From Nocardioides luti (lineage in GTDB: Bacteria > Actinomycetota > Actinomycetes > Propionibacteriales > Nocardioidaceae), in assembly GCF_014212315.1 (NCBI RefSeq), contig NZ_JACKXE010000001.1, positions 434,001 through 498,000 on the forward strand: DNA of 64,000 nt, read 5' to 3'. How positions within the stretch are numbered: the first letter of the stretch is position 1; each line of letters opens with the position of its first letter. The notes under the pieces are model-generated. The model was not told the origin of the DNA. It made no database searches and saw only the letters and a list, made by a program, of their open reading frames with translations. Position numbers and translations under genes: made by a program. This document shows positions 1 to 8,004 of the stretch, piece by piece.

Positions 1-693
1 CATTTCGCTAGTGGACATGCCATCACAGACAGCGCCATCTGGACGAGCCAGGTCAGCGACGCGCCGTTTCCCGCATGGGAGTGGGTTGATTTCGCTGGTT
101 ACCGCGTAAACCGCGAGAAGACAGATGTCCCTCTCGATCTCCTGCACGCGTCGATCGCTACCGGGGGCGACGACTCCTTGTTTGCTTGGGTAGTCGACCA
201 GTTCGGGTCGGCCGGCCACTTGACGTGTGATGACGGGGCGAACGAGGTGTGCGACTTCGTGCACCTCGCAGATGACGACACTCTCAGCTTGATTCACGTT
301 AAGGCAGCGGGCACTGACTCGCCGCTCAGAAGACCGAGCGCCGGCAAATACGAGGTGGTCGTCGGGCAAGCCACCAAGAACGTGCGGTATCTCCAAAGTC
401 GCACGCTCGATGAAGCCCTGCGCACCCACTTTGATCGGGCAACCTGGCTGGCCGGTGTGCGACAGCCCGATCGCTCACTACTACTCGCAGCCCTCGCGGC
501 GCGAGATCCCGCGGCTGGGTCTGCGGTGGTGATAGTGCAGCCCCATGTCACTGTGTCGGCGCGACAATCCGCCCGCACGGCACTGACCGGCGCGGACGCC
601 ACCCGGATTCGACTCTTGGAGACGATGCTCAACGCTGCCCGGGGATCTATGACCGCCGTCGGGAGTGAACTTCGGGTCATCGGGTCCAGCTAG
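1..693 (+). CDS. 3' part of an unidentified protein, possibly a helicase/nuclease-type defence protein
   Basis: The frame is open from base 1, so the gene begins upstream; 230 codons plus the stop are visible. The middle reads CDDGANEVCDFVHLADDD, then LSLIHVKAAG, then a GQATKNVRYL segment. This acidic patch followed by a basic HVK resembles the C-terminal nuclease-like end of some helicase-type proteins of mobile or defence islands. That is recall-based pattern matching and weak. No signal peptide or membrane segment is visible in the part present. It lies next to a recombinase pseudogene and an Mrr-like nuclease gene, which fits an island. No specific function is assigned. Confidence 0.6.
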   Translation, partial: HFASGHAITDSAIWTSQVSDAPFPAWEWVDFAGYRVNREKTDVPLDLLHASIATGGDDSLFAWVVDQFGSAGHLTCDDGANEVCDFVHLADDDTLSLIHVKAAGTDSPLRRPSAGKYEVVVGQATKNVRYLQSRTLDEALRTHFDRATWLAGVRQPDRSLLLAALAARDPAAGSAVVIVQPHVTVSARQSARTALTGADATRIRLLETMLNAARGSMTAVGSELRVIGSS

Positions 694-807
694 TTGACGC
701 ACGCCGGGCCACTCGGAAGATCAGGGCTTTGAGCCTCCGTCTCAGTGGGCGGAGTTGAGGCGTCCACCAACTGCTCAGCGCTTCCTGTTGGAGCCCCGAG
801 CGAAAAA

Positions 808-1425
808 CTAGACGCCGGCGACGTAGGCGGTGAGGAAGTGGACTCCGTGGCGGTCGAGGTTTCCTCGTGCGCGGTCATAGTGCTCAGTGGTCCTGGGGTC
901 GGCATGTCGAGCGAGGATCTATGCGTCACGGAGCGGAACGCCCGCATCTAGGGCGTTGGTGGTCGCCGCGTGACGAAGCGAATGCGGGCTGATGTGACGC
1001 GGGATGCGGGCAGCCTTCGCGACCCGGGCGACCGGTGCACGTCGCGGCGGTCGATCGGCTTGCTGGAGACAGGGCGAAGGATCAGTCGCCCGGTGATCCG
1101 CTCTCTGCGGCAGGTCTCCAGGACGCGGAGCACCGGGACGGTCAAGGGCATAGTGGCGGGCTTGTCGCCTTTGCCCACGAGGTGCAGGAGGCGGTGGCCT
1201 CGTAGGGTCTCGGCGTAGTCTTCGATGCGAACTCGCGGCTGCTTCGGAAGCTCGTAGCGCGTTTTCCCCAGCAGGTAGGCGAGGGTGCCGTGGTGAACGG
1301 TGACGGTCTGAGCGACCTGGAGGAAGCGGATCAGTTCGAGCCGGTCGAGGCCTTGGATCCGGGACTCGTCGTTGTGAACCTTCGACAGCCGTGCGTAGAC
1401 GGCCGGGTCGGACGGGGCGCCCGTC
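808..1425 (-). pseudogene. tyrosine recombinase (integrase) catalytic-domain remnant
   Basis: Read on the minus strand across frames, the region spells an integrase catalytic domain: GLDRLELIRFLQVAQ, then NALRASEAAA carrying the first catalytic Arg, then VRIEDYAETLRGHR, VGKGDKPATMPL, HISPHSLRHAATTNALDAG (HxxR box) and LARHADPRTTEHYDRARG (final Tyr). NALRASEAAA is in a different frame from its flanks: a one-base deletion after CTGCTGGGG and a one-base insertion after GCAGCCGCG would explain it. A third frameshift precedes the VARVAKAARI segment, and a TAG replaces the expected codon in DA*ILARHAD. The N-terminal half is gone; the neighbouring nuclease gene starts at 1441. The gene is clearly dead and marks an old integration event. 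Confidence 0.85.
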
Positions 1426-1428
1426 GTT

Positions 1429-1440
1429 TACGTTAGAAGT
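1429..1440 (+). promoter_or_regulatory. -10 element (TACGTT) of a leaderless promoter
   Basis: TACGTT at 1429-1434 is followed by 6 nt and then the ATG at 1441, the spacing expected if transcription starts at the start codon. No Shine-Dalgarno sequence precedes this ATG. Confidence 0.5.
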
Positions 1441-2622
1441 ATGCCAGCGCTTGAGGAACTACTGACCGCAATGGATCGCACCTCGGCAAACCTCGCCAAA
1501 CTCGACACGATCTTGCAACTGGCCACTCCGCACTTCCCATCCGGACCTTCCGCCGGCTCTAACCGGGACTACGACAATCTGCGGCGGAACTGGTCAGAAA
1601 TCCTGTCCGAGTTGCCTCCGATTGACGGCTACCGTCTCGAGGAGCAGCTCCCCGATATCGATGAAGTCGGCCGCAACTTCATCGATTACGCCGACATCGG
1701 CGAGCCTCCTTTCGGTGCATGGGAGCAGCTCGAGGCTCCAGGACGCGCGCTCGACGACTACAGATTCCGGCTTGGCAAAGCTCGACGTACCGCCGTGCGC
1801 GGCAGGACGGAGACGCTGGTCAGCCAGATCAACAGCGCGCTTCCCCGCGTAGTCATTGCTGTGAAACACCGAGAAGTCGGCGAGTTCTATGCCGACGATG
1901 ACACGGCCATCGTCGACGAGGCCTTCCGCGAGCTTGATCGCCTGATCGGTGACGGTCCCGCGCGGAGCGGCCGCTGGTCGGATATGGCGCGCCACTTGAG
2001 TTTCAGCCAAACCCACGACTGGCGGGACATCGCCAGCTTGGACTGGCCTGATATCAGGGAGCGACTCGACGTGGCTGGAAGTGCAGAGTTCGACCCCATC
2101 GCGGTTGGAGACGTCGATCTAGGCCAAGCCGCGGCGTCCCAACCAAGTGGCGGAGTCTCGTCAGGCATCGGATGGGACCGATTGAACGCCGAAGGATTTG
2201 AGCGGATTCTGTTCGACTTGCTCCGAGGGCTTCCGGGTTACGAGAACGTCCAATGGCTTATGAAGACGAACGCGCCCGACAAGGGGCGTGACCTGTCCGT
2301 GGATCGACACATCTTCGACCCGGCTGGGCCGGTCAAGATCGACCGAACGATCGTCCAGGCGAAGCATTGGCTCGCTACGTCGATTCGTCCGAGCGATGTC
2401 CAAGACGCATTGGCCACCCTCTCGCTCTGGGAGCCACCCGCAATCAGAAGCCTCGTGATTGCGACCAGCGGCCGGTTTACCGCCGATGCAATTGGAGTCA
2501 TCGAGAAGCACAACTCCGATGGCAAAGTACCGCTGATCGAGATGTGGGCGAACAGTCAATTGGAGACCCTCCTTGCCAAGCGCCCCGACATCGTGGAGGC
2601 ACACGGCCTCCGAACACACTGA
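1441..2622 (+). CDS. Mrr-like restriction endonuclease domain protein
   Basis: This 393-aa soluble protein has an N-terminal 230 residues that are acidic and helical without recognised motifs. Its C-terminal part (about 245-393) looks like a PD-(D/E)xK nuclease of the Mrr/type IV restriction class: GWDRLNAEGFERILFDLL, then KGRDLSVD with the catalytic acidic position, then an IVQAKHW strand with the conserved Gln-Ala-Lys. Such domains cut modified or foreign DNA. No cognate methyltransferase is nearby, which fits a solitary modification-dependent nuclease. The start is ATG 1441, with a -10 hexamer 6 nt upstream. It sits against an integrase pseudogene in a probable island. The nuclease fold is fairly clear; target and role are unknown. 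Confidence 0.75.
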   Translation: MPALEELLTAMDRTSANLAKLDTILQLATPHFPSGPSAGSNRDYDNLRRNWSEILSELPPIDGYRLEEQLPDIDEVGRNFIDYADIGEPPFGAWEQLEAPGRALDDYRFRLGKARRTAVRGRTETLVSQINSALPRVVIAVKHREVGEFYADDDTAIVDEAFRELDRLIGDGPARSGRWSDMARHLSFSQTHDWRDIASLDWPDIRERLDVAGSAEFDPIAVGDVDLGQAAASQPSGGVSSGIGWDRLNAEGFERILFDLLRGLPGYENVQWLMKTNAPDKGRDLSVDRHIFDPAGPVKIDRTIVQAKHWLATSIRPSDVQDALATLSLWEPPAIRSLVIATSGRFTADAIGVIEKHNSDGKVPLIEMWANSQLETLLAKRPDIVEAHGLRTH

Positions 2623-3009
2623 TGTTTAGCGCCCACCTGGCGCAGCGCGGCCCAGCTGGAGGGTCACGGGAGAACGACGGCTAGTTCGCCTCCCGTACGT
2701 CGGGGTCTAGGCCCCAGTCGCAGTGGAGTGTTCGCGGCGGAATCACGCATGACGTCGCGGGCGACTAGAGAAATTTCACACGTTCGGACTCGGGTCGGCC
2801 GTCTACGAGCTTTCTGGGCCCTGCGGTGCCTCTTCAGGGTGGGGCTCGGAATCCGCCGTGAGCATTCCGGAGAGGGACGACCACGAGACGCAGCAGCAGC
2901 CACCAGGCGTAGACCGAAGTCCTGCTCCACGAGGCTCCATCGGTGAGGAGCCCGTGTCGTTTCGGAGGTTGGCTCCTTCTTGCTCGGAAGGCAGCAGCAC
3001 ACCGGCCGG
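2623..3009. other. intergenic stretch without a supportable gene
   Basis: This stretch separates the Mrr-like gene from the steroid operon. The open frames on both strands have no recognisable motifs and are arginine-rich GC artefacts. No tRNA, strong hairpin or att-like duplication was seen. It probably holds the right-hand junction of the small left-end island. Confidence 0.5.
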
Positions 3010-4176
3010 CTAAACCCCCAGCACCAACCCACTCGTCGGCACCCCGGTGCCGGCGGTGACGAGCACGTGCTCGACGTCGGGGACGGGGTTGACGGAGGTG
3101 CCGCGGACCTGGCGGACGCCTTCGGCGATGCCGTTCATGCCGTGGATGTAGGCCTCGCCGAGCTGGCCGCCGTGGGTGTTGAGGGGCAGGCGGCCGCCGA
3201 TCTCGATGGCGCCGTCGGCGATGAAGCCGGGGGCCTCGCCGCGGCCGCAGAAGCCGAGCTCCTCCAGCTGCATGAGGACGTACGGCGTGAAGTGGTCGTA
3301 GAGCACGGCCATCTGCATGTCGGCCGGGCCGAGGCCGGACTGGCGCCACAGCTCGCGGCCGACGACGCCCATCTCGGGGATGCCGATGTCCTGGCGGTAG
3401 TACGACGTCATCACGAACTGGTCGGTGCCGCTCCCCTGCGCGGCGGCGGCGACGTACGCCGGCTGCTGGGCCAGGTCGCGGGCACGCTCGGCCGACACGA
3501 TGACCAGGGCGACCGCGCCGTCGCTCTCCTGGCAGCAGTCGAGCAGGTGCAGCGGCTCCACGATCATCCGTGACGCCTGGTGGTCGTCGATGGTGATCGG
3601 TTTGCCGTAGAAGAACGCGTTCGGGTTGGTCGCCGCGTGGCGCCGGTCGGCCACGGCGACGGCGCCGAAGTCGGCCGACGTGGCGCCGTACTCGTGCAGG
3701 TAGCGCTGCGCCTGCATCGCCACCGTCGCGGCCGGGGTGCCGAGGCCCATCGGGTAGGTCCACGCGTTGTCGAGGCCGTTGGTGTTGACCTGCTGCGCCG
3801 CCGCGACCGAGAACTGCCCGAAGCGGCTGCCCGAGCGCTCGTTGAAGCCGCGGTAGGCCACCACCACGTCGGCCACGCCCGTCGCCACCGCCATCGCGGC
3901 CTGCTGCACGGTCGCGCACGCTCCCCCGCCGCCGAAGTTGATCCGGCTGAAGAAGCGCAGCTCGCCGCACCCGAGCTCGCGGGCCACCGCGATCTCCGAG
4001 GACGTGTCCATCGTGAACGTCGTGACGCCGTCGACGTCCGCCGGCGTCAGCCCGCAGTCGGCCAGCGCGTGCTGGACCGCCTCGACCGACAGCTGCAGCT
4101 CGGAGCGGCCCGACTCCTTGGAGAACTCCGTCGCGCCGATGCCGACGATCGCGGCCTTCCTGCTGAGGCCGGTCAT
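3010..4176 (-). CDS. ltp2: Ltp2-type thiolase-fold steroid retro-aldolase
   Basis: The 388-aa protein has the SCP-x/thiolase-like fold. With ChsH2 it is known to cleave the 17-hydroxy-propionyl-CoA steroid intermediate, releasing propionyl-CoA and the C19 steroid. Visible features are VGIGATEFSKESG at the N-terminus, the FGGGGACATV loop, AVLYDHFTPY containing Tyr293 and HGGQLGEAYIHGMNG containing Tyr343; these lie where the tyrosines reported as catalytic in Thermomonospora Ltp2 (294/344, from memory) would be. It lacks the nucleophilic Cys of true thiolases, as expected. The ATG overlaps the chsH1 stop by 4 nt (ATGA), and gene order matches the M. tuberculosis igr operon. It is the last gene of the operon. 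Confidence 0.92.
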   Translation of the reverse strand: MTGLSRKAAIVGIGATEFSKESGRSELQLSVEAVQHALADCGLTPADVDGVTTFTMDTSSEIAVARELGCGELRFFSRINFGGGGACATVQQAAMAVATGVADVVVAYRGFNERSGSRFGQFSVAAAQQVNTNGLDNAWTYPMGLGTPAATVAMQAQRYLHEYGATSADFGAVAVADRRHAATNPNAFFYGKPITIDDHQASRMIVEPLHLLDCCQESDGAVALVIVSAERARDLAQQPAYVAAAAQGSGTDQFVMTSYYRQDIGIPEMGVVGRELWRQSGLGPADMQMAVLYDHFTPYVLMQLEELGFCGRGEAPGFIADGAIEIGGRLPLNTHGGQLGEAYIHGMNGIAEGVRQVRGTSVNPVPDVEHVLVTAGTGVPTSGLVLGV

Positions 4177-4697
4177 TGCGGGGCTCCGTGGTTTCGAGAC
4201 GGTTGCTGCGCAACCTCCTCAACCACCGGGGGCGGGGCTCCGTGGTTTCGAGACGGTTGCTGCGCAACCTCCTCAACCACCGGGGCCGACGGTTGCTGCG
4301 CAACCTCCTCAACAACCGGGGCCGACGAGATCCGCACGGTACCGGTGACGTGGTCGCCCAGCGACACGGAGCCGCGGACGTCGAGGACCGCGACGCCGTC
4401 CTCGACGGAGGCGACGCTGCCGGTGAAGGTGAGAGTGTCGTAGGGGTACGCCGGGGCGCCGAGCCGGATCGCGATGCCGCGGATCTGGACGTCGGGTCCG
4501 GCCCAGTCGGTGACGTACCGCTCGACGAGCCCCGTCGAGGTCAGGATGTTGAGGAAGATGTCCTTCGACCCGTGCGACTGCGCCAGGTCGCGGTCGTGGT
4601 GCACGTCCTGGAAGTCCCGCGTCGCGATCGCGGTGCTCACCACGAGCGTCGGCGTGATCGGGACCTCCCAGGGCGGGAGCAGGTCTCCGGGCGTCAT
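4173..4697 (-). CDS. chsH1: ChsH1-type MaoC hydratase subunit with a repeat-derived C-terminal tail
   Basis: This is one subunit of the ChsH1-ChsH2 enoyl-CoA hydratase that hydrates the steroid 17(20)-ene side chain. Residues 1-126 form a single hot-dog domain with the hydratase motif RDFQDVHHDRD. ATG 4697 is chosen over GTG 4709 because it overlaps the chsH2 stop as ATGA. Residues 127-174 are not MaoC: they are three in-frame copies of a palindromic repeat, read as PVVEEVAQQPS with RNHGAP spacers, running to the stop. The core alone matches the length I recall for the mycobacterial protein (about 129 aa). The stop overlaps the ltp2 ATG, so coupling is preserved despite the insertion. Confidence 0.9.
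   Translation of the reverse strand: MTPGDLLPPWEVPITPTLVVSTAIATRDFQDVHHDRDLAQSHGSKDIFLNILTSTGLVERYVTDWAGPDVQIRGIAIRLGAPAYPYDTLTFTGSVASVEDGVAVLDVRGSVSLGDHVTGTVRISSAPVVEEVAQQPSAPVVEEVAQQPSRNHGAPPPVVEEVAQQPSRNHGAPQ
4188..4318. repeat. palindromic repeat cluster inside the 3' end of chsH1
   Basis: Two full units (4188-4227 and 4242-4280) and one partial unit (4291-4318). A full unit reads GTGGTTTCGAGAC, then the hairpin GGTTGC-TGC-GCAACC, then CTCCTCAACCAC; outer ends GTGGTT/AACCAC are also complementary. The same family occurs in chsH2 (5097-5232) and in the intergenic array at 11900-12095. All copies here are read in the same chsH1 frame. Confidence 0.9.
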
Positions 4698-5728
4698 GCG
4701 GTCCTCCACACGGGCAGGGTCAGGTCGTCGTCGATGCGGCGGAAGTCGACCTGCACGGGCATGCCGATGCGTACGTCGTCGGGCTCGAGCCCCACGAGCT
4801 CGCCGACCATCCGGACGCCCTCCTCGAGGTCGACGAGGCCGATCAGGATCGGCAGCTCGCGTCCGGGGACGGGCGGGTGCCGGTGGACGACGTACGAGAA
4901 GACCGTCCCGCGGCCCGACGCCACCACGTGGCCGCGGTCGAGCGCGCCGCAGTCCGGGCAGGCCGGGCCGGGCGGGAAGCGGAGGTGGCCGCAGGGGTTG
5001 CAGGTCTGGATGCGGAGCTCGCCGGCGGCGGTGCCGTCCCAGAAGAACTGGGTGTCGCGGTTCTTCATGGGGCGGAGGACGAAGGTGTCCTCGGGTGGTG
5101 GTTTCGAGACAGGCGCTAGCGCGCCTTCCTCAACCACCGGGGCTTCCTCAACCACCGGGGTGGGTGGTTTCGAGACGGTTGCTAGCGCAACCTCCTCAAC
5201 CACCGGGGGCGCGCCTTCCTCAACCACCGGTGCCGCCTTGGGCTTGAACTTGAGGACGCGGAACAGCATCGTCGCGACGAGCTCGTCGCCGACGTACCAC
5301 CGGTTGCGGGAGGTGACGAAGTAGCCCTCGCCCATGCCGGTCTGCTTGGGGCCGACGACGGAGTCGAGGGCGGTGGTGACGCGGACCTGCTCGCCGACGC
5401 GGAGGTAGCGCTCGTAGGTCTGCTCGCAGTTCGTGCCGAGGACGGCGGTGAAGCCGGCGTCGGTGAGCACCCGCATCATCCCGTGCAGGGGGTCGTCCGC
5501 GGGCGGGCGGCCGCCGAGGCCGTACATCGTCCACACCTGGGCCATCGACGGCGGCGCCTCGCCGGTGGCCGAGGGGCCGCGGAAGCGCGGGCTGTCGAGG
5601 CCCATCGCCTCCAGCCAGCTGTTGATCGTCGGCTGGTTGACCGGGTCGCGGCCCTCGCGCTCCGCGGCCTCGCCGAGGGCCTGGATCCGCTCGGCCTCGG
5701 CCATGATCTGGTCGTGGGAGTCGCTCAT
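4694..5728 (-). CDS. chsH2: ChsH2-type MaoC-DUF35 protein with a repeat-derived linker
   Basis: This is the larger hydratase subunit, which also docks the Ltp2 aldolase through its DUF35 domain. Of 344 aa, residues 1-165 form the MaoC-like hot-dog domain (EQTYERYLRVGEQVRV, GEGYFVTSRNRWYVGDELV) and 213-344 form the DUF35 part: a zinc ribbon with Cys243, Cys246, Cys257 and Cys260 (CNPCGHLRF..ACPDCG), then an OB-fold. Between them, residues 166-212 are encoded by palindromic repeats (PVVEEVALATVSKPP-like units). Without this linker the length is about 297 aa, nearer the mycobacterial protein. ATG 5728 overlaps the upstream stop as ATGA. Confidence 0.92.
   Translation of the reverse strand: MSDSHDQIMAEAERIQALGEAAEREGRDPVNQPTINSWLEAMGLDSPRFRGPSATGEAPPSMAQVWTMYGLGGRPPADDPLHGMMRVLTDAGFTAVLGTNCEQTYERYLRVGEQVRVTTALDSVVGPKQTGMGEGYFVTSRNRWYVGDELVATMLFRVLKFKPKAAPVVEEGAPPVVEEVALATVSKPPTPVVEEAPVVEEGALAPVSKPPPEDTFVLRPMKNRDTQFFWDGTAAGELRIQTCNPCGHLRFPPGPACPDCGALDRGHVVASGRGTVFSYVVHRHPPVPGRELPILIGLVDLEEGVRMVGELVGLEPDDVRIGMPVQVDFRRIDDDLTLPVWRTA
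5097..5232. repeat. palindromic repeat cluster inside the chsH2 linker
   Basis: Two full units (from 5097 and from about 5163) and two partial units of the family seen at 4188 and 11900. Inner hairpins are GGTTGC-TAGC-GCAACC in one unit and a GGCGC-TA-GCGCC-like version in the other; each unit ends in CTCAACCACCGG. The block is a multiple of three long in effect and adds about 45 codons exactly between two folded domains. Confidence 0.9.
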
Positions 5729-7938
5729 CGGGGCACCTTCGGCAGCCCCAGCCCGAACATCGCGATCAGCTCGCGCTGCACCTCCGAGACACCGCCGCCG
5801 AAGGTGAGGACGAGGTTCCGCTTCGCCTGCGCGTCGAGGTAGGCCATCAGGTCGCGGGTCGCCGGGTCGGCGGGGTCGCCGTACCGGTGCAGGATGCCGG
5901 TCAGCGTCGCGGACAGGTGCTGGACCTGCTCGGAGGCGAAGACCTTCGACGACGACGCGTCGCCCACCGAGATCTCGCCGACTGCGGCCGCGCGGGCGAC
6001 CTCCCAGTTCAGCAGCTCGTTCACGCGGAACGCCGCGGTCACCTCACCCATGGCGCGTACGACGTCGGGCCGCTCGAGCACACCCACGGAAGTCGCCCAC
6101 GCCCGCACGCGGTCGCGCAGCCCCTCGAGACGACCGGCGGGGCCGAGCATCACGCGCTCGTGGTTGAGCTGGGTGGTGATCAGCCGCCAGCCCTGGTTCT
6201 CCTCCCCCACGAGCATGTCGACGGGGACGCGGACGTCGTTGAAGTACGTCGCGTTGACGTGGTGCGAGCCGTCCGCGGTGATGATCGGCGTCCAGGAGTA
6301 GCCGGGGTCCGAGGTGTCGACGATGAGGATCGAGATGCCCTTGTGCTTGGGGGCGTCCGGGTCGGTCCGCACCGCCAGCCAGAGGTAGTCCGCCTGGTGC
6401 CCGCCGGTCGTCCACAGCTTCTGCCCGTTGACCACGTAGTGGTCGCCGTCCTTGCGCGCGGTCGTCCGCAGCGACGCCAGGTCGGTGCCGGCGCCGGGCT
6501 CGCTGTAGCCGATCGCGAAGTGCACGTCGCCCGCGAGGATCCGCTTGAGGAACAGGTCCTTCTGCTTCTCCGTGCCGTAGCGGATCAGCGTCGGCCCGAC
6601 GGTCTGCAGCGTCACCGCCGGCAGGTGCACGTCGGCGCGCTGCGCCTCGTTCGCGAAGATCGTCTGCTCGATCTCGCCGAGCCCGTGGCCGCCGTACTCC
6701 GTCGGCCAGCCGATCCCCATCCACCCGTCGTCGCCGAGCCGCCGCACCATCGCCTGGTAGGTCTCGCCGTGCCGGTCCACCCCCATCTCGCGGTGGTCGT
6801 CGTGGTCGACGAGCCCGGTGAAGTAGTCGCGCAGCGTCGCCTTCAGCTCGCGCTGCTGCGCCGTCAGCTCGAGGTTCTTCGCGGCCGGGTCCTCGACGTG
6901 CACGTCCTCGACCGAGGCACCCAGGTCGTGCGCGATGTCGGTGATCCAGGAGAAGTAGCGGTGCAGCGGGTAGGTCACGTCGACGCCCATTCCGCCGTGC
7001 AGGTGGTGGCAGGTGCGGAGGGCGGCCGGGCCCTCGGTGGCCGTCCAGTACGCCGCCACGGCGAGGTCGTCGGTCACGTCGAGCCCCGCGCCGATCCGCC
7101 ACGCGGCGTTCTCGGACGCGAGCGCGATCGTCCGGGAGGCGATGTAGACGTCAGCGACCTGCTGGGCCACGGCCTGGAACTCCGCCAGCCGGCGACCGAA
7201 CTGCTCGCGGCCCTTGACGTACGCCGCGGTCAGGTCGCGCGCGCCGGCGACGACGCCCGCGGCCGTCAGGCACAGGCCGACGACCGCGTGCTCGCGCAGG
7301 CTCCGCGCGGCGTCGCCCTCGAGGAGCTCGGCCGGAGCACCCTCGAGCACGACGGTGTGGGTGGTGCGGCCGCTGGACGAGCCTGACTCGTGCAGCGTCA
7401 CGCCGGGGCCGGTCGGGTCGACCAGCGCGACGACGACGCGGTCGCCGTCGAGGGCCGGGACCAGCAGCCGCGCCGCGCGGTCCGCGAAGGTCACGCCCAC
7501 CTTGCGCCCGCTGACCGAGCCCGCGCCGGCGTCGTACGTCGTGGAGGGGGTGTGCGGGATGCCCGCGCCGACCTCCCGGACGGCGGGCGTCAGGAGCACC
7601 GAGCCGTCGGCGACGCCGGGCAGCCAGGCGTCGCGCTGGGCCTCCGTGCCGGCGGCCGCCAGCACCAGCGCGCCGCAGCAGAGCGTCTCCCAGACCGGGA
7701 GCTGGACGGCGCGGGCGCCGGTCTCGCGCAGCAGCACGCCGACCTCGCCGAGCCCGAGCCCCTCGCCGCCCTGCGCCTGCGGGACCGCGAGCGCGAGCAG
7801 GCCGGCGGACGCGAGCGCCGCCCAGGTGGCGTCGAGGTCGTCCGTGGCCCGGTCGAGCGCCTCGGTGACGACCGCGCGCACTGCGTCGGTGGCCTCGGCG
7901 GCCTCGGCGTCCGGGACCTCGTACCCGTCCTGACCCAC
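5725..7938 (-). CDS. single-chain fusion of ChsE1- and ChsE2-type acyl-CoA dehydrogenases
   Basis: At 737 aa this is about twice an acyl-CoA dehydrogenase. Residues 1 to about 350 resemble ChsE1/FadE28 (YVKGREQFGRRLAEFQAVAQ, ALRTCHHLHGGMGVDVTYPL); about 355-737 resemble ChsE2/FadE29 (IGYSEPGAGTDLASLRT, KLWTTGGHQADYLWLAVRTD, ending LTFGGGVSEVQRELIAMFGL). In mycobacteria these are two genes in this order whose products form an alpha2beta2 enzyme that dehydrogenates the 3-carbon steroid side chain; here they are one polypeptide. GTG 7938 has an AGGAG Shine-Dalgarno sequence 6-7 nt upstream. It is the first gene of the igr-type operon, and a KstR-type operator lies 42 bp upstream. Partner cyp125 is absent. 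Confidence 0.88.
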   Translation of the reverse strand: MGQDGYEVPDAEAAEATDAVRAVVTEALDRATDDLDATWAALASAGLLALAVPQAQGGEGLGLGEVGVLLRETGARAVQLPVWETLCCGALVLAAAGTEAQRDAWLPGVADGSVLLTPAVREVGAGIPHTPSTTYDAGAGSVSGRKVGVTFADRAARLLVPALDGDRVVVALVDPTGPGVTLHESGSSSGRTTHTVVLEGAPAELLEGDAARSLREHAVVGLCLTAAGVVAGARDLTAAYVKGREQFGRRLAEFQAVAQQVADVYIASRTIALASENAAWRIGAGLDVTDDLAVAAYWTATEGPAALRTCHHLHGGMGVDVTYPLHRYFSWITDIAHDLGASVEDVHVEDPAAKNLELTAQQRELKATLRDYFTGLVDHDDHREMGVDRHGETYQAMVRRLGDDGWMGIGWPTEYGGHGLGEIEQTIFANEAQRADVHLPAVTLQTVGPTLIRYGTEKQKDLFLKRILAGDVHFAIGYSEPGAGTDLASLRTTARKDGDHYVVNGQKLWTTGGHQADYLWLAVRTDPDAPKHKGISILIVDTSDPGYSWTPIITADGSHHVNATYFNDVRVPVDMLVGEENQGWRLITTQLNHERVMLGPAGRLEGLRDRVRAWATSVGVLERPDVVRAMGEVTAAFRVNELLNWEVARAAAVGEISVGDASSSKVFASEQVQHLSATLTGILHRYGDPADPATRDLMAYLDAQAKRNLVLTFGGGVSEVQRELIAMFGLGLPKVPR

Positions 7939-7979
7939 GCGCTTCTCCTGCCGATGTCGGGGTGCCTGACACCCAGAAC

Positions 7980-7993
7980 TGTAACCTGTTCTA
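7980..7993. promoter_or_regulatory. KstR-type operator between divergent genes
   Basis: TGTAACCTGTTCTA matches TNNAACNNGTTNNA. Its last two bases overlap the -10 hexamer TAGTCT (7992-7997) of the hydrolase gene, whose ATG follows 7 nt later. It lies between the igr-type operon and that gene, so it may control both. Confidence 0.85.
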
Positions 7994-8004
7994 GTCTAGG
8001 GCGC

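Noticed and set aside
3010..4176. Degradative thiolase
   Set aside because: The nucleophilic Cys motif of thiolases is absent; operon order and the two Tyr positions indicate the Ltp2 aldolase type.
2834..4315. Long open frame (about 490 codons) antisense-shifted to ltp2
   Set aside because: It is an arginine/proline-rich frame with no motifs, overlapping a clear Ltp2 gene on the same strand in another frame, and its tail reads through the repeats. A GC-bias artefact.
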